64,000 bases of DNA, taken from Pseudocitrobacter sp913778145. Lineage in GTDB: Bacteria; Pseudomonadota; Gammaproteobacteria; Enterobacterales; Enterobacteriaceae. The stretch lies in assembly GCA_035726825.1 (NCBI GenBank), contig JALNTX010000003.1:401268-465267 (forward strand). Reading direction: 5' to 3'. Positions within the stretch are counted from its first letter, which is position 1; the number at the start of each line of letters is the position of its first letter. The notes beneath the pieces are model-generated. The model had not been told where the DNA came from, searched no databases, and worked only from the letters and a program-made list of their open reading frames with translations. Both the position numbers and the translations under genes were made by a program. Below, piece by piece: positions 1 to 9,562 of the stretch.

Positions 1-706
1 AGGTGCTCCAGTCATGTTTATTCATGGCAATGCCGCCGCCGATCACTTCGTGTATGTCGCGTACGGTGAAGGCGACGTGATTCAGCCCGCGCTTGCGGTT
101 GGGCAATTGCAGCAGGAAAAGATTGTGATGGCCGCCGCGCGCCTGGCAACGCAGGAACACGGCGCGGTTGATGTAGCGATCAGAGACCTGGAAGCCCAGC
201 ACTTCACGGTAGAATTTCTCCACCGCAGCCAGTTCTTCAACAAAGAACACCACATGGCCGATGTTGATCGGCTCCGCACGATCGTAAACCGGGCTTGGCG
301 TGTCGATACGGCGCGCATCGCCCCATTGGTTAATCGGCTCAACGTTCAGTTCAACCGGCTGCTGCTGGCTAACCTGCACGCGCAGGGTCATGCCGTTCGG
401 GTCGCGGCATTCCAGCGCACCGTCCACCTCACGATAACCCGGCTGGCTGGCAAGCTTCGGGCGCAGCGCATCGAGTTCCGCCTGGCTCGCCACGCCCCAG
501 GTCATGCGACGCAACGTGTTGCCCGCTTCAAAAGCGTCCGGCAACGCGGGGGCATCCTGCGAATTCAGCTCCACGCTCGCACCGCTAAGGGTGGTGAAAC
601 GACGCCCGCTGGCATCGCCCTTCAGGCCAAAATCAGCCATAAATTTCGCACTGTAGGCCACGTCATCGACGCCAAACTCCAGCTTTTCAATTCCGATTAC
701 ACTCAT
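1..706 (-). CDS. VOC-family (glyoxalase/extradiol dioxygenase fold) protein, 3' end cut by window
   Basis: The reading frame opens with ATG at 704-706 (MSVIGIEKLEFGVDDVAY) and runs off the left edge after about 235 codons, so the C-terminus is missing. Two tandem beta-alpha-beta-beta-beta modules are visible: a weak N-terminal one, and a second beginning near residue 125 (INIGHVVFFVEE...FYREVLGF), typical of two-domain VOC metalloproteins. GLNHVAFTVRD supplies a likely metal-ligand histidine. It is the last visible gene of the leftward Rieske oxygenase operon, so a ring-cleaving or isomerising step after ring hydroxylation is plausible. The substrate cannot be told; family assignment is firm, enzyme identity is not. 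Confidence 0.8.
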   Translation of the reverse strand, partial: MSVIGIEKLEFGVDDVAYSAKFMADFGLKGDASGRRFTTLSGASVELNSQDAPALPDAFEAGNTLRRMTWGVASQAELDALRPKLASQPGYREVDGALECRDPNGMTLRVQVSQQQPVELNVEPINQWGDARRIDTPSPVYDRAEPINIGHVVFFVEELAAVEKFYREVLGFQVSDRYINRAVFLRCQARGGHHNLFLLQLPNRKRGLNHVAFTVRDIHEVIGGGIAMNKHDWST

Positions 707-793
707 GGTTCGTTGCCTCTTTGCCACGCTATGCCCTGATTTGGGCGTAGAGCATGCCCGACGCCGCTCAGCGCCTGCATCTAACTGTTTGAT

Positions 794-1582
794 TTAACTG
801 GCTTGTGACAGATACCCTAAAAAGCCAGAGATTTTGTCCGCCGCCATGCGAACGTCGTTTTGCAACCGATCGCGATCGGTTTGCGGCACCTGTTCCGAGG
901 GCACCAGAATGCTCACCACCGCCGCCACGCGCCCGCTGCGGTCATAAACCGGATAGACAATGGAAGAGATCCCTTCACGGAAGAAGGATTCGCCAATGAC
1001 ATAACCACGCGCTTTATCCTGCTGCACCATTTGCCACAGCGCTTCCCGGTCATGCGGCTGGCCCAGCGTATTTCCCGGTAAGCGTTCGTTCGGGAAAATC
1101 TGTTCAAACTCGCTGCGCGACACATCCGTTAACAGCATGCGGCCCAGCGATGTGCAGTGCACCGGCAGACGCGTGCCGATACTGACGTGGTTGATACGCG
1201 AACCGGCAGCGCTGACGCGGGCGATATAGATAATGTCGCGCCCGTCGCGGATCGCCAGATGGCTGCTGCACTGGCTGCTGTCGCGCAGTTGCTCAATCAC
1301 CGGCTGCCCGACCTGGGCCACATCCAGCGAAGCGATATATTCAAAACCAAGACGCAGCACGTTCATGCCGAGCGAGAAGGTGTTGGTGCGCGGGTTGCGC
1401 TCCAGAAACCCCATGTACTCCAGCGTCTGAACGACGCGGTAAGCCGTTGCTTTCGGCATATCCACCAGCCGATGCAGCTCGGCGAAGGTCAGGTCGCGGT
1501 GCTGTTCACCGAAGGCCAGCAGCAGCTGTAAACCGCGCTCCAGACCGGGCACCAGATACTTAATTTCGTGCTCGTTCGCCAT
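794..1582 (-). CDS. IclR-family transcriptional regulator
   Basis: 262 residues. The N-terminal winged helix-turn-helix (about 10-75: GLERGLQLLLAF..., MPKATAYRVVQTLEYMGFL) and C-terminal effector domain (about 85-255, including GRMLLTDVS and GISSIVYPVYD) are in the classic IclR order and size. The ATG at 1580-1582 is chosen because GGAGGC lies just upstream; the frame stays open further upstream but overlaps the SDR gene. The gene sits inside the catabolic operon it probably controls, 16 bases after the SDR gene. The inverted repeats around 4029-4376 are its probable operators. Effector unknown, presumably an aromatic compound or degradation product. Confidence 0.93.
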   Translation of the reverse strand: MANEHEIKYLVPGLERGLQLLLAFGEQHRDLTFAELHRLVDMPKATAYRVVQTLEYMGFLERNPRTNTFSLGMNVLRLGFEYIASLDVAQVGQPVIEQLRDSSQCSSHLAIRDGRDIIYIARVSAAGSRINHVSIGTRLPVHCTSLGRMLLTDVSRSEFEQIFPNERLPGNTLGQPHDREALWQMVQQDKARGYVIGESFFREGISSIVYPVYDRSGRVAAVVSILVPSEQVPQTDRDRLQNDVRMAADKISGFLGYLSQAS

Positions 1583-1598
1583 ACTGCCTCCGCCCTGT

Positions 1599-2348
1599 TC
1601 AGTTAAAAATAAAGCCGCCGTTGACCGGAATAAGTTGCCCGGTAACAAACCCGGAGAGATCGCTTAACAGCCACAGCACGCTACCGGTGACATCCTCCGG
1701 CTGCTGCGCGCCCGCCAGCGCCCGGCCATTTTCATACAGCTGATGACGCTCGGCGGGCACGTATTCCGTCGCTTCCACGCGCGTCAGCCCCGGCGCAATG
1801 GCGTTGATGCGGATGCGTTTTTCGCCCAGTTCACGCGCCATTGAACGGGTCATGGCAATCACCGCGCCCTTGCTGGCAACATAGGCCATCAGGCGCGGCG
1901 CCCCCCACAGCGCAGTGTCCGATGCCACGTTAACGATCCCCGATCCTTCGCGCAGCAGAGGCACGGCGGCGCGGGTCACCAGCCAGGTACCTTTGACGTT
2001 GACGTTCATCACCCTATCCCAGAGCTCCGGATCGTAGTCGATCATATTTTTGCCGCCGACGCCGGTCGCCATCGCCGCGTTATTCACTAATCCGTTTATC
2101 GATCCACTTTCTGCGATCGCGGCAAACGTTGCGTCGATGGATGCGCTGTCGGCTAAATCAATCACATAATCTTCAATACGGTAACCCTGCTCACGCAGGC
2201 CGTGCGCGCTTTCCGCCAGTTCGCCCGCCAGGATGTCGCACATCACAACCGTCGCGCCCTGCTCTGCACAGGCTTTGGCAAAGTGGAAGCCAAGCCCGCG
2301 TGCCGCGCCGGTTACCACGATGCGCTTGCCGTCGAGTAAGCCGTGCAT
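1599..2348 (-). CDS. SDR-family NAD(P)-dependent oxidoreductase
   Basis: 249 residues, a classical short-chain dehydrogenase. The cofactor motif TGAARGLG is near residues 13-20, NNAA near 88, the catalytic serine is in VASDTALWG and the catalytic YVASK follows. D near the second beta strand (VMCDI) favours NAD over NADP. The start codon overlaps the oxygenase stop by one base (TGATG), implying translational coupling. In aromatic pathways an SDR after a ring dioxygenase commonly re-aromatises a cis-dihydrodiol or oxidises an alcohol; that role is inferred from context. Confidence 0.92.
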   Translation of the reverse strand: MHGLLDGKRIVVTGAARGLGFHFAKACAEQGATVVMCDILAGELAESAHGLREQGYRIEDYVIDLADSASIDATFAAIAESGSINGLVNNAAMATGVGGKNMIDYDPELWDRVMNVNVKGTWLVTRAAVPLLREGSGIVNVASDTALWGAPRLMAYVASKGAVIAMTRSMARELGEKRIRINAIAPGLTRVEATEYVPAERHQLYENGRALAGAQQPEDVTGSVLWLLSDLSGFVTGQLIPVNGGFIFN

Positions 2349-3370
2349 CAGGCCGCTCCCTGCTGCGCATCGCGCGTCGCCAGCTGTTCTTTCGCCGCTT
2401 TCTGCATCATGCGGCGCAGGCGGGAAAGGCCGACATCGTGCTGATAGAGATATTCATGATCGCGGGCGTTCGGTGCCAGGCTCTCCAGCACCACGCGATC
2501 CTGTTCCAGCACTTCCCAGTGCAGTTTTTCCAGGCGGTTGCGGTACATGAAACGCCAGAGATCGCGCTGCCAACCCTGTACGCGACGGATACGCCAGAAG
2601 AAGACGCGGCAGTTGTCGTTATCTTCCGGCACCACCATGCCGACAATCCAGAAATGACCGCCCGGCCCAAAACGTCGTTTGTACGGGATCGAGAGGCGCA
2701 TCCAGTAAGTGCCGCTGTTGCCCAGCTCAACCCAGTCGAAGTTGACGCCGCTCTGCCCTTTTTTCTCGAAGATGAAGCCCGTTTTGGTCGGTTGCAGCAC
2801 CATGTCGGCTTTGCGATCGCCTTCCGCCATTGAGTGCGAAGACGAGTGCAGGTAGGTGCCATGCATCGGATCCATGACGTTTTCCAGCGCGTACTGGTAA
2901 TTGCATTTCCACGCGGCAGAACAGAGGAAGTTGCTGTAGCTTTCGGTATCCGCCAGCTCTTCCGGGAAGGTGAGCTCTTCCGGCTGTTGATCAGCGGTGA
3001 CGCCAAACCACAGGAAAATCGCGCCGTGCGCTTCCTGCACGTTGTAGCTGCGCACGCACTGCTGGCCCACCAGCGGGCAGCGATCCACCGCCGGAACATC
3101 TTTCACTTCACCGTTACCCGCCACTTCCACACCGTGATACCAGCAGGCAATACGATCGCCGAGGTTCCAGCCCATCGACAGACGCGCGCCACGGTGCGGG
3201 CAGCGATCTTCCAGCGCCTGTACCTGACCATCTTTGTTACGCCACACCACAATTTGTTCGCCCAGGCGGGTGATCCCGACCGGCGCGGACTGCACTTCCC
3301 AGCTTGCCAGCACCGGATACCACAAACCGCGCAACCCTTTATCGAGATAGCTCTGTACTGTAGTTGTCAT
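2348..3370 (-). CDS. Rieske non-heme iron oxygenase, large (alpha) subunit
   Basis: 340 residues. The N-terminal Rieske [2Fe-2S] domain has C57-x-H59 and C76-x2-H79 (CPHRG...CWYHG). The C-terminal catalytic domain has the mononuclear-iron signature NVMDPMHGTYLHSSSH, with two His and probably a later Asp. Size and layout resemble single-subunit (VanA/phthalate-type) oxygenases rather than the larger alpha2beta2 naphthalene type, and no beta subunit is seen. The ATG at 3368-3370 is preceded by GAGGGG; an upstream extension overlaps the HTH gene and is rejected. It should take electrons from the ferredoxin at 3686-4009. No reductase gene is visible in the window. Substrate unknown. Confidence 0.92.
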   Translation of the reverse strand: MTTTVQSYLDKGLRGLWYPVLASWEVQSAPVGITRLGEQIVVWRNKDGQVQALEDRCPHRGARLSMGWNLGDRIACWYHGVEVAGNGEVKDVPAVDRCPLVGQQCVRSYNVQEAHGAIFLWFGVTADQQPEELTFPEELADTESYSNFLCSAAWKCNYQYALENVMDPMHGTYLHSSSHSMAEGDRKADMVLQPTKTGFIFEKKGQSGVNFDWVELGNSGTYWMRLSIPYKRRFGPGGHFWIVGMVVPEDNDNCRVFFWRIRRVQGWQRDLWRFMYRNRLEKLHWEVLEQDRVVLESLAPNARDHEYLYQHDVGLSRLRRMMQKAAKEQLATRDAQQGAA

Positions 3371-3380
3371 CACCCGCCCC

Positions 3381-3689
3381 TCAGTAACCGTTAACCTGTA
3401 AGAATGCCTGGAAACTGTCATCGTTCCATGGCGCGCCCTGCTGGTCGTACATGCGAATCGCGTTCAGCCCGTTGACCAGTTCCGGCAGCGTTTCCACGCC
3501 CTGCTCGAACAACTCTTCCAGTGCGGTAATCAGCAGCAGCTCCCAGTTCTCCGGCACGCGGCTGCGGGTTTGCCAGATGATATTTTGGTAATCGCCCGGC
3601 TTGTGAATATTGCCGTTACCGCCTTCTGCGGGCGGGGTAAACTGGCGGCTTTCTGGCAGCGCCGGGTTGAAATCCAGGGTTTCGCTCAT
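3381..3689 (-). CDS. small recombinase-like helix-turn-helix domain protein
   Basis: 102 residues (MSETLDFNPALPESRQFTP...). It resembles the small family annotated as recombinase-like helix-turn-helix domain proteins, which occur beside Rieske oxygenases. The C-terminal half is helical (ELLLITALEELFEQGVETLPELVNGLNAI) and could form a tri-helical HTH. It overlaps the ferredoxin stop by ATGA and ends 10 bases before the oxygenase start, so it is co-translated with both. That fixed position suggests an accessory role in the oxygenase rather than DNA binding, but the role is unknown. Confidence 0.7.
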   Translation of the reverse strand: MSETLDFNPALPESRQFTPPAEGGNGNIHKPGDYQNIIWQTRSRVPENWELLLITALEELFEQGVETLPELVNGLNAIRMYDQQGAPWNDDSFQAFLQVNGY

Positions 3690-4009
3690 GCCACGGTCTC
3701 CTCAATGAAAGTGATCTGAATTTGGTTTTCGAATACTCGTACCGGGTAGCGATTCAGGTTGCGACCGCCGGGCCCGTGCAGACACTGGCCGGTTTTAACG
3801 TCGAACACCGCTTCATGAAGCGGGCATTCCACTTTGCCGTCTTCGACAAACCCCTGACTCAATAGCGCGTAAGCGTGAGGACAAACGTCTTCCAGCGCGT
3901 AAAACTCGCCATCGACCAGATAAATACCGATCTCTTTACCTTCAATGTTGCCGCTATAAGGGAAATCTTCCTGTACCTGCTCCGCGTCACATACGCCTAT
4001 CCAGCTCAT
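3686..4009 (-). CDS. Rieske-type ferredoxin, oxygenase electron carrier
   Basis: 107 residues, one Rieske domain: CPHAYALLSQG...CPLHEAVFD gives the C-x-H and C-x2-H cluster ligands. The size matches non-heme-iron oxygenase ferredoxin components. The ATG at 4007-4009 is preceded by GGAGGA; an upstream in-frame Met would place the start inside the palindromic operator region and lacks a ribosome site. It is the first gene of the leftward operon and should shuttle electrons from an unseen reductase to the oxygenase. Confidence 0.92.
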   Translation of the reverse strand: MSWIGVCDAEQVQEDFPYSGNIEGKEIGIYLVDGEFYALEDVCPHAYALLSQGFVEDGKVECPLHEAVFDVKTGQCLHGPGGRNLNRYPVRVFENQIQITFIEETVA

Positions 4010-4028
4010 CGCATTCCTCCAGGCTTTT

Positions 4029-4044
4029 GTTTCATATATGAAAC
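4029..4044. promoter_or_regulatory. perfect palindrome, likely IclR-type operator (site 1)
   Basis: GTTTCATATATGAAAC is a perfect 16-base palindrome lying 20 bases upstream of the ferredoxin start codon. The half-site GTTTCA recurs three more times at the far side of the same intergenic region (4298-4376). Assigning it to the IclR protein is inference. Confidence 0.65.
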
Positions 4045-4297
4045 TGTGTTTCTTATTTAATACGCTCAATATAAAAGCGGTGAATCTTTCGTCAAGCGCA
4101 AATGTGACGTTTTTGTTAAGTGCTATGCAATTAATTAGCTAAGTGTGTAATCGATCACGAAAAACTGCATCGATATGAAATTGTGATTTATGAAGGCGGA
4201 AAGAATCGGTTTTATAAATAGCGTGGTTTTCACTTCCACAGATATTGACTTTTGCTTGATGGGATTATTAATAAATAGCACAAGGCTTCACCACGCA

Positions 4298-4376
4298 GTT
4301 TCACAGATGAAACTAGCGAATAAATTAACCATTAATATCAATGAGTTTCACCGGTGATACATTTTCAACATGAAAC
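4298..4376. promoter_or_regulatory. cluster of three inverted repeats, likely operators (sites 2-4)
   Basis: Three copies of the half-site pair GTTTCA/TGAAAC precede the MFS transporter: 4298-4313 (spacer CAGA, perfect arms), 4345-4360 (spacer CCGG, right arm TGATAC, one mismatch) and 4362-4376 (left arm TTTTCA, spacer ACA). With the copy at 4029-4044 they flank a divergent promoter region, which fits one regulator controlling both the oxygenase operon and the transporter, possibly by looping. The rest of 4045-4297 is AT-rich with no gene. Confidence 0.6.
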
Positions 4377-4421
4377 TATAAATACAAAATAACAAATAAC
4401 ATTACTGGCAGGAGAAATGAG

Positions 4422-5636
4422 ATGATTTCAGCACGCTGGCAGGGCGTCATCGCGTTATTGTTTCTAATTGTGATTTCTTATGTCGACAGGGTAAATATCT
4501 CAGTGATGATTCTCAACGCCGATTTCGTCAATCATTTTCATATAAATGAAAACAGAATGTTACAGGGAATGTTAATGACATTCTTTCTTCTGGGTTATGG
4601 ATTGTCGGCACTTCTATTAACTCCGGTAATGGAAAGTAAACTCAATTACCGCCAGGGGTTACTGATTAGCATCGCAGTTTGGGCACTGGTTTGCGCTATT
4701 TCTCCTCTGCTCGGGTCGCTGTTCGGCATGCTTATCGCACGCGTGATCCTCGGCATTGCTGAAGGGCCGCTCTTTTCACTGAAGACGCGCTACATCAGCG
4801 ACCACTTTGCCGCGCAGGAGATTGGCAAACCGAATGCCGTAAGCGCCCTGGGTGTATCGCTCGGGCTGGCCGTTGGCTTCCCGCTGGTCACGTTTCTGAT
4901 ACAGCATCTGGGCTGGATGGGGTCATTTTATGCGCTTGCCGCGCTGAATTTGCTGCTTGGCGGCGGGCTAATTTATCGCTTTTTGCCTGCGCCGCAGAAA
5001 GCGAATCACATCAGGGAAAAGGGGTTGGCCGAAACTTTTATGCTGGCCTGGCGCACGCCGTTGCTCGGCTGGATCCTGCTGGTTGAGATTGCCACGTTGA
5101 GCTATCTGTGGGGCAGCAGCGCGTGGCTTCCGGCGTGGCTGCGCGATGAGCATCACTTCTCACTTCACGCGACGGGCTTTTTGGCCGCCATTCCGTTTCT
5201 GCTGAGTCTCGGGTCAAAATTTTTAGGTGGCGTTCTCCTCGATAAACTGCGCCCGGAACAGGCCCCGCTGCTGTTCGTCACCGGCGGCGCGCTGACGGCG
5301 TGCTCGGTGCTGGCACTCATGCTCAGCCATCAGCCCGCCATGCTGGGGCTGTTTTTACTCTCGGCGAATATTTTCTGGGGATTACAGGGGGCAGCTATTC
5401 CGGCGGTGGTGCAGCATCACGCGGCGCACGACGCGGTGGGCAGCGCCTATGGAATTATTAACGGGATTGGCAATATTTGCGCGGCGTTTATTCCGCTCCT
5501 GATGGGCGTGGTGATGAAATATGCCGGGTCGGTGAGCGCAGGGTTTTCGGTTCTGGTGGCGTCGCAAATCGTGACGCTGTTGGCAGGCGGAATGTTGCTG
5601 CTGCGCATGCGTCGCGCAGCAGCGGTCAGCGCGTAA
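4422..5636 (+). CDS. MFS transporter (anion:cation symporter type)
   Basis: 404 residues with about 12 predicted membrane helices. SYVDRVNISVMI near the first helix is the signature of the ACS family (hexuronate, galactonate and aromatic-acid carriers), and the RVILGIAEGPLFS segment fits helix 4 of that family. The ATG at 4422 has GGAGAAAT upstream. It is transcribed divergently from the Rieske operon behind three putative operators, so it probably imports the substrate of that pathway, most likely an organic anion. It ends 4 bases before the convergent speB stop. Confidence 0.9.
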   Translation: MISARWQGVIALLFLIVISYVDRVNISVMILNADFVNHFHINENRMLQGMLMTFFLLGYGLSALLLTPVMESKLNYRQGLLISIAVWALVCAISPLLGSLFGMLIARVILGIAEGPLFSLKTRYISDHFAAQEIGKPNAVSALGVSLGLAVGFPLVTFLIQHLGWMGSFYALAALNLLLGGGLIYRFLPAPQKANHIREKGLAETFMLAWRTPLLGWILLVEIATLSYLWGSSAWLPAWLRDEHHFSLHATGFLAAIPFLLSLGSKFLGGVLLDKLRPEQAPLLFVTGGALTACSVLALMLSHQPAMLGLFLLSANIFWGLQGAAIPAVVQHHAAHDAVGSAYGIINGIGNICAAFIPLLMGVVMKYAGSVSAGFSVLVASQIVTLLAGGMLLLRMRRAAAVSA

Positions 5637-5640
5637 CGGA

Positions 5641-6561
5641 TTACTCGCCTTTTTTTGCAGCCTGGATGTAGAGCATTTCCAGTGCGAGGGTCGCGGCTGC
5701 CAGCGCGGTGATTTCAGACTGATCGTATGCCGGGGCGACTTCCACAACATCCATACCCACGATGTTGAGATCTTTCAGTCCGCGCACCAGTTTGATGGCG
5801 CGGTCAGAGGTCAGCCCGCCGATAACCGGCGTGCCGGTACCTGGCGCGAAAGCCGGGTCGAGGCAGTCGATATCGAAGGTCAGATAAACCGGCATATCAC
5901 CGACAATCTGTTTCACCTGCGCGATGATGTCATCGGCGGTGCGATCGTTCACCTGGCAGGCGTCCAGCACGGTAAAGCCGTTGTCTTTATCGAACTCGGT
6001 ACGGATACCAATCTGCACGGAATGGTTCGGGTCAATCAAACCTTCGTTCGGCGCGGTGTAGAACATGGTGCCGTGGTCGAATTCGCAGCCGTTCGCATAG
6101 GTGTCGGTGTGAGCATCGAAATGCACCAGCGCCATTTTACCGAAGTGTTTGGCATGCGCGCGCAGCAGCGGCAGCGTGACGAAGTGGTCGCCGCCGAAAG
6201 AGAGCATGCGTTTACCCGCCGCCAGCAGTTTTTCGGCGTGCGCCTGCAGTTTTTCGCTCATTTCACGGGCATCGCCAAAGGCGTACACCAGGTCGCCGCA
6301 GTCCACGACGTTCAGGCGTTCACGCATGTCGAAGTTCCACGGGAAGCGGTTGTGCTCCCAGGCGAGGTTGGTCGACACCTGACGAATCGCCGCCGGGCCA
6401 TGACGGCCACCGGCGCGACCCGAGGTCGCCATATCAAACGGTACGCCGGTGATAACCCAGTCGGCATCGCTGTCATACGGTTGGAAGTTCAGCGGCAGAC
6501 GTAAAAATCCAAATGCGTTAGATACCAGGGAGTTATCGTACTGATTTCCTAAGGTACTCAT
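5641..6561 (-). CDS. speB: agmatinase SpeB
   Basis: 306 residues, nearly identical to E. coli SpeB. It hydrolyses agmatine to putrescine and urea in the cytosol, the second step of the arginine decarboxylase route. The ureohydrolase binuclear manganese motifs are present: GGDHFVTLP, DAHTDTY and DIDCLDPAFAPGTGTP. It lies downstream of speA on the same strand. A terminator-like hairpin and a palindromic repeat separate the two genes, so speB probably has partial independence from speA transcription. Confidence 0.98.
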   Translation of the reverse strand: MSTLGNQYDNSLVSNAFGFLRLPLNFQPYDSDADWVITGVPFDMATSGRAGGRHGPAAIRQVSTNLAWEHNRFPWNFDMRERLNVVDCGDLVYAFGDAREMSEKLQAHAEKLLAAGKRMLSFGGDHFVTLPLLRAHAKHFGKMALVHFDAHTDTYANGCEFDHGTMFYTAPNEGLIDPNHSVQIGIRTEFDKDNGFTVLDACQVNDRTADDIIAQVKQIVGDMPVYLTFDIDCLDPAFAPGTGTPVIGGLTSDRAIKLVRGLKDLNIVGMDVVEVAPAYDQSEITALAAATLALEMLYIQAAKKGE

Positions 6562-6586
6562 GGCTATGACCTCTTCTAAAGTCGGT

Positions 6587-6631
6587 AAAAAAAATCCCCT
6601 CCGCGTCGTTAGGCCCGACGAGGAAGGGATT
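6587..6631 (-). terminator. hairpin with T-tract between speA and speB
   Basis: On the minus strand an imperfect stem with outer arms AATCCC/GGGATT and an inner GTCG/CGAC core is followed by eight or more T residues, a rho-independent terminator shape. It sits just upstream of the speB start and could attenuate speA-speB read-through or end transcripts from speA. Confidence 0.65.
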
Positions 6632-6715
6632 GATTTGAGTTACAGCTTGTTGGGGCAAATTATCGCCGTTATTTTGCGCGGGTTCAAGTGAGTGTAGCAA
6701 ATGTGCGGTCTGATG

Positions 6716-6803
6716 CCCTCACCCCGGCCCTCTCCCACAGGGAGAGGGGGAAAATCCGCACGCTCTGTTCCCTCTCCCTCAGGGAGAGGGTTAGGGTGAG
6801 GGT
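6716..6803. repeat. CTCTCCC-type palindromic repeat, paired copies
   Basis: Two inverted units, each a CCCTCTCCC...GGGAGAGGG palindrome flanked by CCCTCACCC or its complement, are separated by about 20 bases. Closely related copies occur at 13934, 23914 and 38516, so this is a dispersed intergenic repeat family. It follows the speA stop by 4 bases. Confidence 0.88.
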
Positions 6804-6806
6804 GTA

Positions 6807-8783
<1,977 letters not shown>

Positions 8784-8791
8784 AGCGAACC

Positions 8792-8923
8792 TCAATAATT
8801 TGTATCTAGTGTAAAACAGTTAACTACTATCGCAGCGTAACGATGCGATAACAACCCATATACAGCCTGATTTCCCAGCGCGTTATGCTGGTGCGTCGAC
8901 TGTGCGACCGGTTTCTTGTTCAT
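8792..8923 (-). CDS. yqgB: YqgB, small acid-stress protein
   Basis: 43 residues starting MNKKPVAQSTHQHNALG and ending VVNCFTLDTNY, matching the E. coli YqgB pattern (same size, conserved YGLLS and IVVNCFTL). It lies directly upstream of speA as in E. coli. The frame stays open upstream by 24 codons, but the ATG at 8921-8923 matches the known protein. In E. coli it is linked to acid stress; the mechanism is not known. It could also act as a leader element for speA. Confidence 0.8.
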   Translation of the reverse strand: MNKKPVAQSTHQHNALGNQAVYGLLSHRYAAIVVNCFTLDTNY

Positions 8924-8987
8924 ATCATTGTAAAACACGCAACCGAACTTAAGACGATGTTCGGAGAAACCACGAGAAATCTCTTGC

Positions 8988-9176
8988 TTAAGCAAGAGCG
9001 CCCTTGTTCAGTTCCGGGAAGCCTGACCGGCCCTGGAGTCCTGAGAAGCGCCGAAATGGGTAAAACATCGGCAGGTATACAAAGCAGAGATACTGAGAAC
9101 GGGAGTCGGGCTCACACCAGGACGGTGTGACAGATTTGGCACAATACAACGGTTCATTATTTGATATCACCTCCAC
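8988..9176 (-). CDS. possible YqgC-like small ORF
   Basis: 62 codons (MEVISNNEPLYCAKSVTPSW...) in the long region between yqgB and metK, where E. coli annotations place yqgC and yqgD. Its sequence is Cys- and aromatic-rich and has no recognised domain. No convincing ribosome site is seen. It may be part of the untranslated speA leader rather than a gene. Confidence 0.25.
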   Translation of the reverse strand: MEVISNNEPLYCAKSVTPSWCEPDSRSQYLCFVYLPMFYPFRRFSGLQGRSGFPELNKGALA

Positions 9177-9246
9177 GCCAGCCCCGAAGGACCTGCTATA
9201 GCCAAAAAACAGATGTTTTAGCCCGGCTGGAAGTGGCGTTACGAAC

Positions 9247-9522
9247 TTAATTCGTACACTTTTTTGGTATGAGCCGTGCGCCGCGTTTTATACCGGGAAG
9301 GCGGGTAAAAAGCAAAACAAAAATACCGACTTTGCCAGCAATGTCAGGAAAAATTTCCACCTTACGTTGCGCAAGAATGCGAGCCAAATCAAAAAACGCT
9401 GGAAATCGGCTTAAGAAGTAACCTAGAATAGCCATCCAGAAGTTAATCCGTCTATACTGACTTCCTGTGTGCCAACCTGCTGCCCTGTTATTGCGCATCG
9501 CACAGCGCGGGCACCGCCACAC
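9247..9522 (-). CDS. possible YqgD-like small membrane protein
   Basis: 91 codons starting MWRCPRCAMRNNRAAGW, with a hydrophobic stretch INFWMAILGYFLSRFPAFF and a second, VGIFVLLFTRLPGI. Position and character fit YqgD, a small inner-membrane protein annotated divergently from metK in E. coli. It overlaps the metK promoter and MetJ boxes on the opposite strand. Its reality as a translated gene is uncertain. Confidence 0.35.
   Translation of the reverse strand: MWRCPRCAMRNNRAAGWHTGSQYRRINFWMAILGYFLSRFPAFFDLARILAQRKVEIFPDIAGKVGIFVLLFTRLPGIKRGARLIPKKCTN
9430..9453 (+). promoter_or_regulatory. MetJ boxes upstream of metK
   Basis: Three consecutive 8-mers related to the MetJ box AGACGTCT are seen: AGCCATCC, AGAAGTTA and ATCCGTCT, overlapping a TATACT -10 element. 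The arrangement matches the known metK operator region of enterobacteria. The methionine repressor with SAM bound would block the promoter. Confidence 0.65.
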
Positions 9523-9562
9523 GAAGCTTATCGAACTCTATTTATTCCAGGGTGAAGAAATT

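Noticed and set aside
14..739. 241-codon plus-strand frame at the left edge
   Set aside because: The minus strand encodes a clear VOC-family protein here; the plus frame is its shadow.
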